Origin: Dicyema japonicum
Lineage: Eukaryota; Dicyemida; Rhombozoa; Dicyemidae
DNA: 64,000 nucleotides
Reading direction: 5' to 3'
NCBI GenBank assembly: GCA_011109175.1
Contig: RDEW01000064.1
Location: forward strand, 145,270-209,269
A model generated the notes under the pieces. The model worked only from the letters and a program-made list of their open reading frames with translations, ran no database searches and was not told the DNA's origin. This document shows positions 13,625-26,181 of this stretch, one piece after another (position 1 is the stretch's first letter; each line of letters begins with the position of its first letter). The position numbers and the translations under genes are program-made.

Positions 13625-13855
13625 CTTTGACCGGCTTGACGAGTGGCGCCGTCATCAGTGGATACTCACTGCGGAACTGGATTGTCTAGAAAGGACCCAC
13701 ACACAAGAAAAAGAAAAAAAGAAGTGAAGATCATTCCTTGGCTCTACGATTAGTTAAAATTAACTGTTCTATACTTAAATAAAGTGTGTATCCTGCTTAT
13801 GCAGAGCTATAGATATTATGGCTCTCGTGAAAAGGCTGTTATTATTATAAAAAAC
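13625..13855 (+). repeat. SINE copy, 5' truncated
   Basis: The stretch 'ggcttgacgagtggcgccgt' through 'cgtgaaaaggctgttattattat' is the inverse of 63535-63725, where a tRNA-like head is present. This copy lacks the head and ends in a TTA-rich tail. The copies differ at scattered sites, so they are independent insertions. Confidence 0.7.
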
Positions 13856-14149
13856 TATATTGGGAACATGGTTTTCCTGTTTTATGAGGATTACCTGTAT
13901 AATTGTGTGGACTAAAGTAAATACAGATAAAATTCTATGGACGGTAATTGCAGTAAGCAAAATACGAGTGAATATAAACCAAGTGAGCCACAGAAATTTT
14001 TAGCACATCCTAATTCATAGGTATCAGCCCAAACAACCAACATATTATAGAAATAAAACAAATTTGAGTATTAAAATCATAATATTCTTTTTTGTAAAAT
14101 TCCATTACAAACTCTGTGAGGGTATTGCTGTCTCTAGTCGTATTAACAG

Positions 14150-14420
14150 ATAACTTTTAGAAATTGTAGAGAAGTATTGTCCATTTGTGACGGTTGGTAA
14201 TAAACATTTCTCGCTTGATTTTCAGCTTCTTTTTCAAGTGCATCACTCCAAACCTTGATAACTTTATATTTAACAACCATTTTTCTCATATTGCTAGCAA
14301 CAGGTCTAGCATCGATCTGAAATAATTATGAGGATCCAAAAGTTCCTTTTTTTCGTCATCAGTAAATGATTGTCGCACTAAGATGTATTTAATGTATCAA
14401 CTCATTTTAACTGAAAGAAA
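14150..14420 (-). CDS. Possible small short-intron gene, unidentified
   Basis: On the minus strand an ATG (near 14405) can be joined, across a 24-nt GTTGAT...CTTAG candidate intron, to RQSFTDDEKKELL. In another frame the next piece reads DARPVASNMRKMVVKYKVIK, ending KEAENQARNVYYQPSQMD and a stop near 14150. The second junction has no GT donor: a 20-nt segment starting GA and ending TTTCAG would restore the frame. The charged, helix-like composition looks like a real small protein, but I cannot name it. Confidence 0.35.
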
Positions 14421-14688
14421 TAACAATAATTTAATCATTGTATTGGTTATTTAATTTTGAACTTTATAAATGATTAGGAAATTAATTTTTGCTGGTTTAA
14501 TTATTTACGTTTTTTACATAAATAAGAAAATCATCTTTGGTGTTGCGTCATGTGATCCACTTGTCTTAAGTGGTCCCAAGTGACAGGCTGGAGTTATAAA
14601 GGATCAGTTGCTCTACTACACATTTCTCACACGCCACTTTAGAGGTTTTCACAATTGAAAGGAATGGAAGTCTTTACATGCTCGTTCT

Positions 14689-14965
14689 GGATGAATTGTG
14701 TTTTAAAATGAGATTTTGGAGATTAATTACGATATGAGTAGACGATCCGGTTCCGCAATGAAGAGTTCACTGCTGATGACGTCACTCGTCAAGCCAAATG
14801 GATGAATTGTGTTTTAAAATGAGATTTTGGAGATTAATTACGATATGAGTAGACGATCCGGTTCCGCAATGAAGAGTTCACTGCTGATGACGTCACTCGT
14901 CAAGCCAAAGCATCATAGATGTGTGGAACCTTCAGTTGGAATGAACAGAGACAAGATTCGAACTA
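14689..14965 (-). repeat. SINE copy with internal 111-bp tandem duplication
   Basis: The stretch 'gatgacgtcactcgtcaag ... catagatgtgtggaacctt ... aagattcgaactagg' matches the body and B-box region of the SINE at 63.7 kb. Part of it is doubled with a period of 111 bp (first unit from 14689, second from 14800). The tail is missing. Confidence 0.6.
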
Positions 14966-15239
14966 GGAGCCATCGAGCCTTTTTCCCGGTCCAAGTTATG
15001 TTATCCATTAAATTGAAATCCAATTCTCGGAATGTACAACTGAAGCACTTTTTGAGAAATTTTTTTATTTTAAAACCAAGAATCACCGACAAAATAAAAT
15101 AAGAGAGTGGAGACCGTCAGGTGATCCCGGCCTCCTTATATTAGGAAATAAATGTACATTATTAAAATTAAATAATGCCGTAATTTTACTTTAATTATTT
15201 AAATATTATCACCGTCCACACGTAAACAGCATGTAGAAC

Positions 15240-16010
15240 TCCATCTAGCTTTTTCCAGTTTATGACGCTTTCTGGAAACAGGCTCGTGGTGAATGCAGAG
15301 AAGTCGTCTACGTCACTATTTACCTCGGACAAAAGATTGGGAAGGAAGACAGTCACCTTGAAGTTAAACAAGGTCGGCATCCCTTTCCACAGATGTCAAA
15401 GGATCTTGGGTGTCTACGTCACTATTTACCTCGGACAAAAGATTGGGAAGGAAGACAGTCACCTTGAAGTTAAACAAGGTCGGCATCCCTTTCAACAGAT
15501 GTCAAAGGATCTTGGGTGTGACAATTGATATGCATCTCTGTTTGACACCACACGTAGAAAACATTCTATTGAAATGCGAGAAGAAACTGAACGTATTGAA
15601 AAGTTTATCGGGAATATGGAAGAGTGGTACTCACCCAGTTTTGATGAACGTGTACAAACAGTACATCGAGCCATGTTTCTCATATGCATGCGCCTCGTGG
15701 GACCGTCCATATCTTGGACAAATATGAGGAAAATTGAGGAAATACAAAAGAGGGCTTACAGAGTACGGAGCGTTGGATTTGTGAAGATCATCGACCCGGA
15801 CCTACGCCTCTGGAGGCCCTTATGAGACTAGACTCCAGATCTCGGGAAGTTTGCCCTGAAAATTCAGGCAGCCGTCCTGTACGTTCATGCGCGGGCACGA
15901 AGGAAGAACACCGGGAAAAGATTAGGTCTCTGTTAGAATCATCGGGATCAAGTGATAATTAGTTTTGTTTTACCGTGGTCTTGGGTTAAATAAATAAAAA
16001 TTAATAAAAA
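15240..16010 (+). mobile_element. LINE (jockey/CR1-like) 3' part
   Basis: Frames read TSLFTSDKRLGRKTVTLKL, RCQRILGVTIDMHLCLTPH (the (I/L)LGV-x3-D block of LINE thumbs) and SYACASWDRP, then EEHREKIRSLLESSG and a stop. A 3' end 'gtggtcttgggttaaataaat' follows. A 106-bp tandem duplication (units from 15306 and 15412) doubles the LFTSDKRLGRK region and shifts the frame. The reverse complement of the same 3' end appears at 10780-10810. Confidence 0.65.
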
Positions 16011-16014
16011 TGAC

Positions 16015-16735
16015 GTTTTTCTGGCTCTAAAAAAACCATTTTCAGTGAAAACTCAATTTTGGTAGTATTTTATACCGAAAAATACTAAAATGTACACAAG
16101 AGAAAATTTGCAATTAATAATATTTAAAAATTTATTAAAAATTAAAAAAAGTTAATATAAAATCGGACATAAAAAAGCTTATTTTAAACATTTCTTTAAA
16201 AAAACAAGAAGTACCTTGAAAGCACTGGGGATGCGACAAGAGTCGCATGGCTCAAAACGGCAAACTGCCATTCAAAAGGTCCCTGGCTGAACGCCTATCC
16301 TTATCCCGAGATTGACACCCGCTGGATGATGAGGCAGCTAAGATCGTGTACCAATGCATGCCTGTCTAAACTTGAAATTGAAAAAACCATTTTCCTCTGA
16401 TTAGCACCTCTACATTTTATAGTCGACTGGTCTCATACTAGTCTATAACAAAAGCCGTGATGGGATGACAACATTCCCTTTGGCTAAATCTCGGAACCTG
16501 GTTTTAAAAACTGCATGTGTTGATAATTCTCTCCGAAAATTTTATCCGCTTCAGTCTCGGACCCAAGTTATGTTTCTAAGCAAACCGAAGATCAGAAGAG
16601 AAGGAAATATGGAAGCATTCACTTGTTTGTCTAAATTTTTATTGAAACGTCAAGAATCCTTGGCCCACAAACAGGTGACCTAGTTCATCTGATCGGTTCA
16701 TAATCTAAAGTATCCTAAGAATCCACGTGATACTT
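16015..16735. other. AT-rich, no recognised gene
   Basis: A frame at 16465-16683 without known motif lies just upstream of a LINE tail and may belong to it. Confidence 0.35.
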
Positions 16736-16805
16736 GATGGCTTAGAAAGCGTATCTCGATAGTAATCGTCAGAGGAAACAGCATGACCATCAAAGCTCCC
16801 TAAAT
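16736..16805 (+). mobile_element. LINE protein C-terminus (RGNSM tail)
   Basis: Reads RISIVIVRGNSMTIKAP and a stop, matching the last residues of the PD-(D/E)xK-like C-terminal domain at 17736-18044 and 59.6-60.4 kb. Only the tail survives. Confidence 0.5.
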
Positions 16806-16999
16806 TAAGTGCTCTTTAAAAATTTTTTAATTTTTTTTAAAAAATAACTCTCAATATAAAAAAATCAATCTAAAAGTGCAAAATACAACTCTAACCATAT
16901 AAAAGTCTCACCTCATCCCTAAGTTGTGTATAATCTCAGCCCTAACTTCGTCTAAACGAGTCGATGATTTAAATCGCAATCCATCGCAGAATTGCTAAA

Positions 17000-17470
17000 T
17001 TTCCTGACTGAAATGCGTTAACAATTTCAAAATTTTTTTTCAAAATTCATGAAATAATATTTCACTGCTTCAAACCAACTTCCCCATCTGCATAAATTAA
17101 GCAAAATTTACCACATCAGGTGAATATCCAACATCCTTCAACAAACTACGACGTTGTCGGGTTTTTACTGTGGCACTTTAATGCTTGCAATTAAGCCATT
17201 TATTTCCGGATATGCACACTTTATACGCAAAATCGTATTGTGTGACAAATGAGAAACACACGTCACATGGTGCATGTTGTTATGACCATTAATGCTTTAC
17301 CACCTATTTATTTAGATAAATTTATATCACCAGAAATCATATAAGGAGCGGCATCTGAAATTACTAGATGAAAAGTGTCACAATAATCTTCATTTCTCTA
17401 ATGACGTCATCTATTTATTGGCAATAAGCGAATGCTCCCAATTAGAATCACTAAAAAACCTTTCCTGCTT
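17000..17470 (-). mobile_element. Weak hAT-like remnant
   Basis: On the minus strand near 17080-17040 a frame reads RWGSWFEAVKYYF, like the TRWG(S/T)W block of hAT transposases. No other block could be aligned, so the call rests on one motif. Confidence 0.35.
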
Positions 17471-17479
17471 AACATGACA

Positions 17480-17630
17480 TTACGGAATAAGCGTTTCCGT
17501 GGACAACTGAGATCCCAATTCGTTGCCTCAGTCAGACCGCTTCTCGCACGTCTTTCTTACGGTGGGCCAATTTCCCCCGATTTCCTTTAGGAAAGAGGCT
17601 GTAATACTTCCGGCCGCACCAGATTGTTAA
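17480..17630 (-). mobile_element. LINE C-terminal fragment
   Basis: Reverse complement of the stretch at about 54395-54530 (Gly-Ser-Ile...LKEI...REAV-LRQRI...VRGNAYS). An internal slice of the PD-(D/E)xK-like domain only. Confidence 0.6.
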
Positions 17631-17735
17631 ATTATTTTATTATCATTTTATGGGCGACATTAAAATCATTTTTTAAATGCAATTTAAATCAAATTTTTTT
17701 AATAAAAAAAATTGTTTAGTATATTAAAAATTAAA

Positions 17736-18044
17736 TTAAGGCATCTGAATGGCCATGCTATTTCCCCTAACAATAGCGAACGAGATACGTTCTCGGAACC
17801 AACCAGTGTCTCGCGGATCCTTGGTCACAGCTTGAATCATGGAGCCGATCTTACGAACCAACTCATCTGCTTGGGGGCCAAGGATTCCTGACGTTTCCAC
17901 CGCGAATGGAACAAATATATACTCCTCCAAAATTCTCTGGTATTTCCTTCTCTTTCGTTCCTCGGCCTGCTTCGAAGCATGTCCTGGGTCTGAAGCAGAA
18001 GCAACCAAATTAGACGGGGAATTAGAATTTAAAAAAATTAGCAC
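17736..18044 (-). mobile_element. LINE C-terminal domain, 102-codon open frame
   Basis: Carries VPFAVETSGILGPQADEL and ends RERISFAIVRGNSMAIQMP. This is the second half of the C-terminal domain that at 59.95-60.4 kb begins with a KRPDG...GKSLVWD nuclease-like core. Here the PD...D core is absent because the copy is 5' truncated. The stretch 33495-33575 is a shorter relative. Confidence 0.6.
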
Positions 18045-18279
18045 TTAAATTTAAAAATAGCACTTATAGCATTTATAATGCATGTTTATTTTTAACAAAA
18101 TTAAAAAATAATTATTCCAAATTTAATTTTATATTAAAATAAGTATAAAAATAACATTTTAGCACTTAAATTGGCCTAGTCATCATTATTGATGACTAAT
18201 TGTTAGGACGGAAATAATAGGACATTTTTTAGGACATTTTAAAAACAAAATGCTACATTAGCATGAAATATTTTTTTCA

Positions 18280-18900
18280 ATATTGTTTACATTGAAATTT
18301 CTATCTTTAGACATCTGTTTTTTCAAAAGGGAGAAAGATTGCTCCTCTGCAATTGAAGTAGCGGGATAGTTTAGAAGGTTGCAAAATGTAATTGGATTTA
18401 TTAATTTGTTATTCATTTTAACAACATCCATTAAATCATTTTACCTTCAATTGAATGCCGTGAGTTTTGTAATTTTTCCAAATTAGATTTTAGCATTTAT
18501 ATTTCGCAATTTCAAAAAGTTCATGAAACAAATTTTCATTCATTATTGATTGCTTCACAATTGCAACTATAATCCTATCGTTTTCAAAATTGTTTACTAT
18601 GTCTTTTATTGTAACGAGATTTTCGGAATAATAAAATGACGTTTCTAAGAAACTTCCCCATCTTGTGATAATTACATCTGGAGGTAATTTAATTCCATCA
18701 AAAATAGATCTGCGCTTTATTGATTTCGAAAAAGAAATTTTTTCAAAAGTCATTAACTGCAAGATATTTTGACATTGTTTTCATTTACAACTTTGTAGCA
18801 AATGAAAAAAATAAGTATTATGAAAATTTTTATTATTTTCATTATTTTGTCTGACTTCACCATATAAGGAGCCACATCGCTAATAAATATGTCAAACTTG
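18280..18900 (-). mobile_element. hAT-type transposase remnant
   Basis: The open frame 18490-18762 contains LPPDVIITRWGSFLETSFYY, followed by a long helical run. This is the conserved TRWG(S/T)(F/W)LE-x-A-x-YY block in hAT-superfamily transposases, which use an RNase H-fold catalytic domain. Flanking frames on both sides carry further pieces with stops. No terminal inverted repeats were found. Confidence 0.55.
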
Positions 18901-18904
18901 AAAT

Positions 18905-20070
18905 TTTAAATAAAAATTTATCAAAAACATCTCTAATTGTTTGAATTATAACAGTTGTGGGGGAGCTATTAAATAGATTTTCATAGATAGCAGGTAGACA
19001 CGATAACAGAACGTCCAAGACGGCAAGAGAAAAAAGTGAGTAGCCAGATCTATACCTGGAATTTCCATGGGATGATCTTGCTCAGAGCGCATCTATATGT
19101 CCTGACAAACGGTTTAAAGACATCAGTTAAGATTTGCGATCGTTAAAATCTTCAATAATAATAAATCTAATCCACTTTCTTAACAAGGAAATTTTCTCGT
19201 GGATTAACTCTTTGATATGGCAATATATCAATTCCTACTCTCCTGCATATTTGGATGAATTTCCAGATATCGTTTATGCTGGGCATTAACATTTGAAGCT
19301 CTTTCATCTACGAGAAATAATAGCTAGTGGGTTGAACGCATGCAAGGAAGACTTCTGAAGTTGAATAAACAGCTCAAGCAAATCTCGGAGCTTGTCGAAC
19401 AGAAGGGAAATAAGAGGTTCGATGACGATACGAGAGATACACTGTGCCATTGTGGAAATCGAAATTTGAAATAGGGTGAATTGGGAAGAATAGTTAGTTG
19501 CATTCAGGATGAAATAAATATTGTGGAGAAAAACTCAGAGTACATAAATCCCGGAAGGAATTCAGGAACAAAATTGGTGTTTCGAACCCAATCGGAGGCT
19601 TTTTTATAGAAAGTCAAATGGAGAAACCAGGGATGCCACATTCTGTTTTAAAGAAAGTAATGTCTAGCATTTTTGGAAAATATTTGAAAGGAGCATGATA
19701 TCAAGGAAACACATATTCGATGAGTAAGAGAGTTACTAGAGTAGAAAACACACTTGTAGATCGCAAGAAAAAAAATATCCTTGAAATAATTAATTCCTGC
19801 CTAATTCTAATCTTCAAAGCTACTGGACTTGAACCAAATGCATAAAAATCGGCTACTAATGATTCTGGGTTTAGCTCCCAAGCCAAACTGCTGGATGGAA
19901 TGGTGTATTGGAGGACAAAACTAGCATCGTCTTGAAAAACGAAATTCTAAAGACGATTTTTGATGGAGTTAAGAATAGAATTGACAACTTGTTAGTGATA
20001 AAATTAAATTCTGTAAACCTGTTCAAGGCCATGAATGATCATGCTGTCTCTCTCTATACAACTACTACAT
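18905..20070. other. No recognised gene
   Basis: Broken frames only. 19330-19560 reads a charged helical run (LKLNKQLKQISELVEQKGN) that could be LINE ORF1 coiled coil. I cannot support more. Confidence 0.3.
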
Positions 20071-20074
20071 CGGA

Positions 20075-21358
20075 TTAATGACGCACCCACAGGGAGAGGG
20101 TATAAACTCCTCAAACACCAGCATTCTATATTAATTGGCAATAAAGGAGAACATAGTCTCAATCATCTCACAGCTCAGATTACGGACATCTACAAATAAC
20201 CAGTCAATACTACTTTTAACCAACTCCCAATAATTGGCATCCAACAATCGGGGGAGACTGGTGTCACAGTAATCATTGACTCCTTTAATAACCCCCATTT
20301 GTTAGCAATTATCAATATAATGCATATTGTCCATCATTATACGTCCATCCACTACCTCTTCTATGATATTCAGAGAATTTGTTAGTACTTGATCATCACC
20401 TCCCTTCAGTTCCTTCCACAGACTACAATGAGTACATAAAGTACAAGTNAGCAATTATCAATATAATGCNNNNNNNNNNNNNNNNNNNNNNNNNNNNNNN
20501 NNNNNNNNNNNNNNNNNNNNNNNNNNNNNNNNNNNNNNNNNNNNNNNNNNNNNNNNNNNNNNNNNNNNNNNNNNNNNNNNNNNNNNNNNNNNNNNNNNNN
20601 NNNNNNNNNNNNNNNNNNNNNNNNNNNNNNNNNNNNNNNNNNNNNNNNNNNNNNNNNNNNNNNNNNNNNNNNNNNNNNNNNNNNNNNNNNNNNNNNNNNN
20701 NNNNNNNNNNNNNNNNNNNNNNNNNNNNNNNNNNNNNNNNNNNNNNNNNNNNNNNNNNNNNNNNNNNNNNNNNNNNNNNNNNNNNNNNNNNNNNNNNNNN
20801 NNNNNNATCTCTGCAACACACGATAAGAAGCGGATGGAAGCATAGTCAATGCCACTTGCAAAGCGGAGAGATTCTTAGCCAACAAACAGGCCTTAATGAC
20901 GCACCCACAGAAAGAGGGTATAACCTCCTCAAACACCAGCATTCTATAGTAATTGGCAATAAAGGAGAACATAGTCTCAATCATCTCACAGCTCAGATTA
21001 CGGACATCTACAAAATAACCAGTCAATACTACTTTTAACCAACTCCCAATAATTGGCATCCAACAATCGGGGGAGACTGGTGTCACAGTAATCATTGATT
21101 CCATTAATAACCTTCATTTGTTGGCAATTGTCAATATAATGCAATTGTCCATCATTATAAGCCAATCCAGTACCTCTTCTATGATATTCAGAGAATTTGT
21201 TAGTACTTGATCATCACCTCCCTTCAGTTCCTTCCACAGACTACAATGAGTACATAAAGTACAAATCCACACAAACGTCCCCATATAATATCTCAATTTG
21301 CCTGGGGGTGAGTAATGCACTGTTAATCTGGTTTTTTGTGGGCACGGAGAGTGTCATC
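20075..21358 (-). pseudogene. Partial repeats of the DEPDC1/7-like gene around a gap
   Basis: Two further copies of the RhoGAP-like part of the gene at 6960-8020. One is at 20078-20448 and the other at 20807-21358, with a single n (20449), a 20-base stub and an N run (20470-20806) between. The second copy ends abruptly at 21358 in the linker, so no DEP domain exists here. Lesions differ. The first copy has GGA where the 7.4-kb copy has TGA. The second has a one-base loss near 21142 that breaks the MMDN...IDN stretch. The 25-nt intron (about 21015-21039 in the second copy) and the 22-nt intron are kept. Whether these are paralogues or haplotypes forced side by side by the assembler is open. 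Confidence 0.6.
20449..20806. other. Assembly gap
   Basis: A lone n at 20449, then 20 bases that repeat 20304-20323, then a run of N from 20470 to 20806. The flanks are copies of each other, so the join is not proven. Confidence 0.95.
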
Positions 21359-21359
21359 A

Positions 21360-22935
21360 AATTTTTTTCAACTTCAGAATCAGCCGTGTCACCGTATTCT
21401 GCATCCCATATCTTTCTTCCATCTGAGGAACCCCATATCTGCTCAAAACATAACCACGTGCTTTGCGGTGGTCCTCATTTTTCGAGAACGCAACAGTTCC
21501 GTAATCGAACGACCTACAAACGTTCAATTGGACCAAACAACTCTAACTGTTCTTATCTTCTCCGAACTCAAATAAAGTCTGATCCTTTACTTTCCAACTG
21601 AATTATTAACAAGTGACACGAAGTATTTAGAAGGTCGATCGCTAGAGCAGAAATACAATCATTTTGAAAAGATCATTTTGAAAGACAATTGAAAAGGTCG
21701 AATCGACTCCGGCTTACGGATCAATACCCTTATCGGAAATAATGAAACAAGCCTCGACGAGAGACAGTCTGCATCTGGAATTCTACCCGACTAGGATTGA
21801 AAAAAATCGAGCTCACCTTTGAACCCGTCGTTATATACGAATACCACACAAACGATGCTGTGTCTAAGAACACTCGGTTGGATAACACTCGGTCAGAAGC
21901 TTTCAAAATATGAGAGTCGGCTAACTTCAAAACAATTTGAATCCCCTACAGTGGGACAAAATAATAAACGTTATCCTAAGAACTACCAGAATAATCACCT
22001 CTGAGTGTCAAAAAAACAAAATCCCCATTTTAACAAATTTCTGCGGATTCTTAATGATTTGTTCATTAGAGGAATAAAGCGTAAAATTCGCGCAAAGTCA
22101 TCAACTCAAGCTAGCATGTGATTTACACAAAAAACCACCAAATCGATTTTTATTTCGTTTTTATTTAATAAATTATTTGTCTCAGTCCATACATGCGAGA
22201 CGCCGTACATTCGAGATTCATCACAAAATACAAAAGAAAAATTTTCTTAGTAAAACTTTAATTGGAAAAAATTATTAATAATATCAAATTACATATAGTA
22301 CATATTTTATTTAAAATAATAATTTATAAAACATGTATCTAGTGAACCTAACATGTCATACCTTGGAAAATTTAAGATCAACTGTGCTACTGGTAACATA
22401 GATATTTGCCCTGACTGGAGAGAACGGGCAAATATCAAAAGACGTGCCTTAGAATCAGCACTTGCAAGAGTTACGCAATAAATTTGCCATTTCGCATGTT
22501 ACAGGATGTCCACGAGCTACTTGGATACAAGGACAAGTAGAGCGGTTTTTGTTTTTTTATCTTAATAGATTTAATTAATAAATTGAAAGATGGGTTTCTA
22601 CCACGAGTTCATCCAAGGGGAATATTGGAAGTTATATTGACTTCATAAAAGACATTGTACGGGATTATAGTAAATCAAAACTTTATACAAGACAGCGGCC
22701 TTTTGAGATTATTACAACGTCAAACTAACAAATCAATCGATAAATTATTATTGGATTTAAATTAGGAGTAGGTTAAAGGTGAACACAAGAGGAGAGGCCA
22801 TAATTAAAATTGCCTCTTCCAAAATATCCTTTCGAGAAATTGGGAAAACTCTCAGTCTACTTTGATAACCCTATTATTTTACGATATTTAATTTATTATA
22901 AAAATAAAAAAATAAAAAAAATTTATTAAAATTAA
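21360..22935. other. No recognised gene
   Basis: An open frame at 21197-21601 (plus) is in large part the antisense of the DEPDC copy and then runs into unassigned sequence. I see no other feature. Confidence 0.35.
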
Positions 22936-22939
22936 ACGA

Positions 22940-25760
22940 TCAATCTTTTCGGTTGAAGTGGTGACGTGCTTCTGTTTTTCTTCTCTAGAAAAATTCATTT
23001 CTTTATCATGTCTAAATGCAAAATTTTTGTTTTCCATCGCCACATTCAATGTTCGTGGCCTCTCATCTCTGATCAAGAGGGAACTATTATCCGAAAATTT
23101 GTCCCGATACAAAATCGACATTTGCTGAATCAGGAAACAAAGAAAGCCCTAGGATCCGATGAAACCATTGGTAACTACCGGATTCTTCTACTCCCATCAG
23201 AAAATTGGCATTACGGTCTTGGTTTTGCAATTAACTCGAACCTATTGAACTGCTTGCATAAAGTATGGACAGTCAGTGATCGTGTTGCCGTTATGCAATT
23301 TGTTTATCATCTACAAACAATACTATAATGACTGTTATCAATTTATATGCCCCACACATGGGCAGAGTTTCCAAAAATATGGATGAGTTGGAAGAGTTTT
23401 ATCAAATCCTATCGAATACTTATATTTGAGTTCATCGATCTGCACTTATATTTATCTGTGGTGACTGGAATGCCAACGCTGGTATGAGAAGGCACGACGA
23501 AGTCTGTATGGGAAAATATGGCAGAGGGTATCGTAATCTCTCTGGACACTCACTCATGGATTTTTGTGATTCATCAAATCTGTATCTATGCAATACCACT
23601 TTTAAATACCCAGCAAAACATATAACTACCTGGGTTGGCATAAGAAGGTCCAAAGACGAACATACGTGCATATTCAACCAAATAGACTACACTATCTGCC
23701 CTATCTCCTTGAAGAGACTTCTGTCTGACTCTAGGAGTTATGGAGGAACCACTACTGACAGTGACCATAAGCTAACGGTGGCCAGATTAAATCTCAAACG
23801 ATACTACGGAATTGAGGCAGTCAAGAGGAAAAGCACACCTCTAAATAAACGTTTGGCTGTGGAAATGTTGACTTTTGACACTTGGCAAAAGAGATACAAC
23901 AAAATGTCTCTAAACGTTTACGTGGAGTTGAACCCAGTGGCACCCCCTCGACTGACCTCGGAAAGATCTTGGATATTCTAAAACTGTTGGATACCAGGAA
24001 AAAGACCAAAATAGACGAATGATTCATGACCCCTTAATTCGAGAATTGTCTGAACAGCAGAAAGAAATACATTCGAAACTGGGAAGTTTAAATTCGAATA
24101 ATGTGCATTAAGGAGAAAATGCAATCAAATATCGCATCTGATAAGAAGACGATCAAATATACTTTGGCACAAATATTTGGACGATAAAGCAACTGAAATC
24201 GAAAACTGTCAGTATGGAAGACGAATGTTCTCTGCTGTTAGACTACTTACACGAGGAACTGCAAAGAAACCACTGAAAGTCTGTGACGACGAAGGTCAAT
24301 ATCTTCAAAACACTGAGGATAAAGCAAATTATATTGCTAGACACTTCGAGTCGTTGTTTAAATCTGAAGGGATTAATGTACCTAAATTTATTGGATATCC
24401 GAGACCCCTTACAAACAAAATTACAATAAAGGAAGTAACCGATGCATTTATGCATCTAAAGGGAAATCGGTCGACTAGTTATGATGGCATTCCGGGTAAG
24501 TTACTAAAACATGCCCCGGTTACTGTTGGGAATATAATCACGAATATCTTAAATGAGTCGATGGAACTTCACTGTCCACTTTTTTGGGACATGGAATCTT
24601 ATTTCCAATACATAAACCTGGGAAAAAAGAAGCGTCGTTGGACGGACTAAGACCTATTATTCTATTGTCAGTTATCAGAAAAACCTTATCGATCATAGTG
24701 TTTAACCGTATACGAGAGCCAGCGGAAAAATACCTTTCCCTAAGTCAAAGTGGGTTTAGAAGTGGAAGATCAACCTCAGATATTGTGTGGAGTCATCGAT
24801 GGCTCACGTCGTATACGAGAGCCAGCGGAAAAATACCTTTCCCTAAGTCAAAGTGGGTTTAGAAGTGGAAGATCAACCTCAGATATTGTGTGGAGTCATC
24901 GATGGCTCACGCTAATATGTCAAAAATACACGAAAGTAATCTACATCCTAGGAATTAATCTAACGAAGGCTTAAGACAGCATCAATAAAGAAAAACTCAT
25001 AATTGTTCTAAAGGAACTGCGTGACGAGGACTGCCTGAGACTAATAAGTTTATTACTTTCCGAAACTGACCTATCCGTGAGAATAGAACAAAGAATTCGA
25101 AGAGTTTCAGTACCAACATGGGCACTCCACAAGGAGATTCCTTGTCCACAATTATATTTATTGTTTACCTCGAAGCTGCGCTCAAGGAATTGAGAAATGT
25201 CATGGGTCCTAAATACCGGGACATAACAGAGTTAATTTATGCGGATGATGTAGACTTTGTGTCTACCGACCATGCGCTCAAGGAATTGAGAAATGTCATG
25301 GGTCCTAAATACCGGGACATAACAGAGTTAATTTATGCGGATGATGTAGACTTTGTGTCTACCGACCAAAAAATACTTGACCAAATTTTACTTCAAGCCG
25401 AACGTATTTTTAAGAATTGGGATTTACGCATAAACATTAAAAAAACTGATTATACACGAGTCGAACGAGCAGAATCAAGGAACGATGAGTGCTGGAGACA
25501 TACCGATATTTGTCGAAGGAAAATGCTGGCTACCATATACTTCAAAAAAATGTACCAAATTTGGATAAGAAAAAAACATGTATCACTGAAACTACGTGTC
25601 AAACTATACGACACGTTTATTAAACCAATTTTGCTATACAATTCCGGAACATGGGCATGTTCTAAAATTGATTTAGAGAAGCTAGATACTTTTCACAGGA
25701 ACCAACTCCGCATGTTGATTGGAATTTTTTGGCGAGAAAAATCTTAAATGAAAATCTATA
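22940..25760 (+). mobile_element. LINE with APE endonuclease and reverse transcriptase
   Basis: The best preserved retrotransposon in the window. The endonuclease starts near 23035 (TFNVRGLSSLIKREL) and continues with NLYAPHMGRVSK, FICGDWNANAGM (about 23455-23485) and GGTTTDSDHKLTVARL (about 23745-23790), the metal-binding and SDH blocks of apurinic-type endonucleases. The RT follows: AFMHLKGNRSTSYDGIPGKL (24448-24498), SQSGFRSGRSTSD, MGTPQGDSLS (25118) and the catalytic ELIYADDVDFVS box (25233-25262). Two in-place tandem duplications disturb it: 103 bp (units from 24707 and 24810) and 96 bp (from 25178 and 25274). The latter keeps the frame and so doubles the YADD box. Further frameshifts and stops make it inactive. 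The clade is probably CR1/jockey-like or R1-like. Confidence 0.85.
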
Positions 25761-25764
25761 TTCA

Positions 25765-26180
25765 CGATGTAAATCCAGACCACTCAGCACCGATGTTATT
25801 TTATCGAGATGGCGACTATTTGGACATATCTTCAGACTGGACCCGACTACGCCATGCAACAGAATAAAGGAAGAATATTTCTAATACGCCGGAAGTCGCG
25901 GATTTCGAGTAGTCCTACTCGCTGCGAAAAAGAGTCTGTCCTTTATCTTTGTATAATTTATTATATAAAAAATAAAATTAACTACTTCCAATTTATGTGT
26001 TCGTACTCTCAACATAGAATCAAATGTAATAGCTTCCTCCTTTATAAAAGTGTCGTAGTTCTATAACACAAAATTTTTATTATCACGTTAAGTTAAATCA
26101 AAATTATTCAATAACTTAACATATCTTTAATTAAGTGCGGCTGCTCTATAGTTAATATAATGGAATTATAAATTTCAAAA
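25765..26180. other. LINE 3' flank and AT-rich DNA
   Basis: No gene recognised beyond the end of the LINE frames. Confidence 0.35.
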
Positions 26181-26181
26181 A

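Noticed and set aside
20379-21104. Long frames across the N run
   Set aside because: They are open only because N codons are not stops. The real content is two partial DEPDC1/7-like copies.
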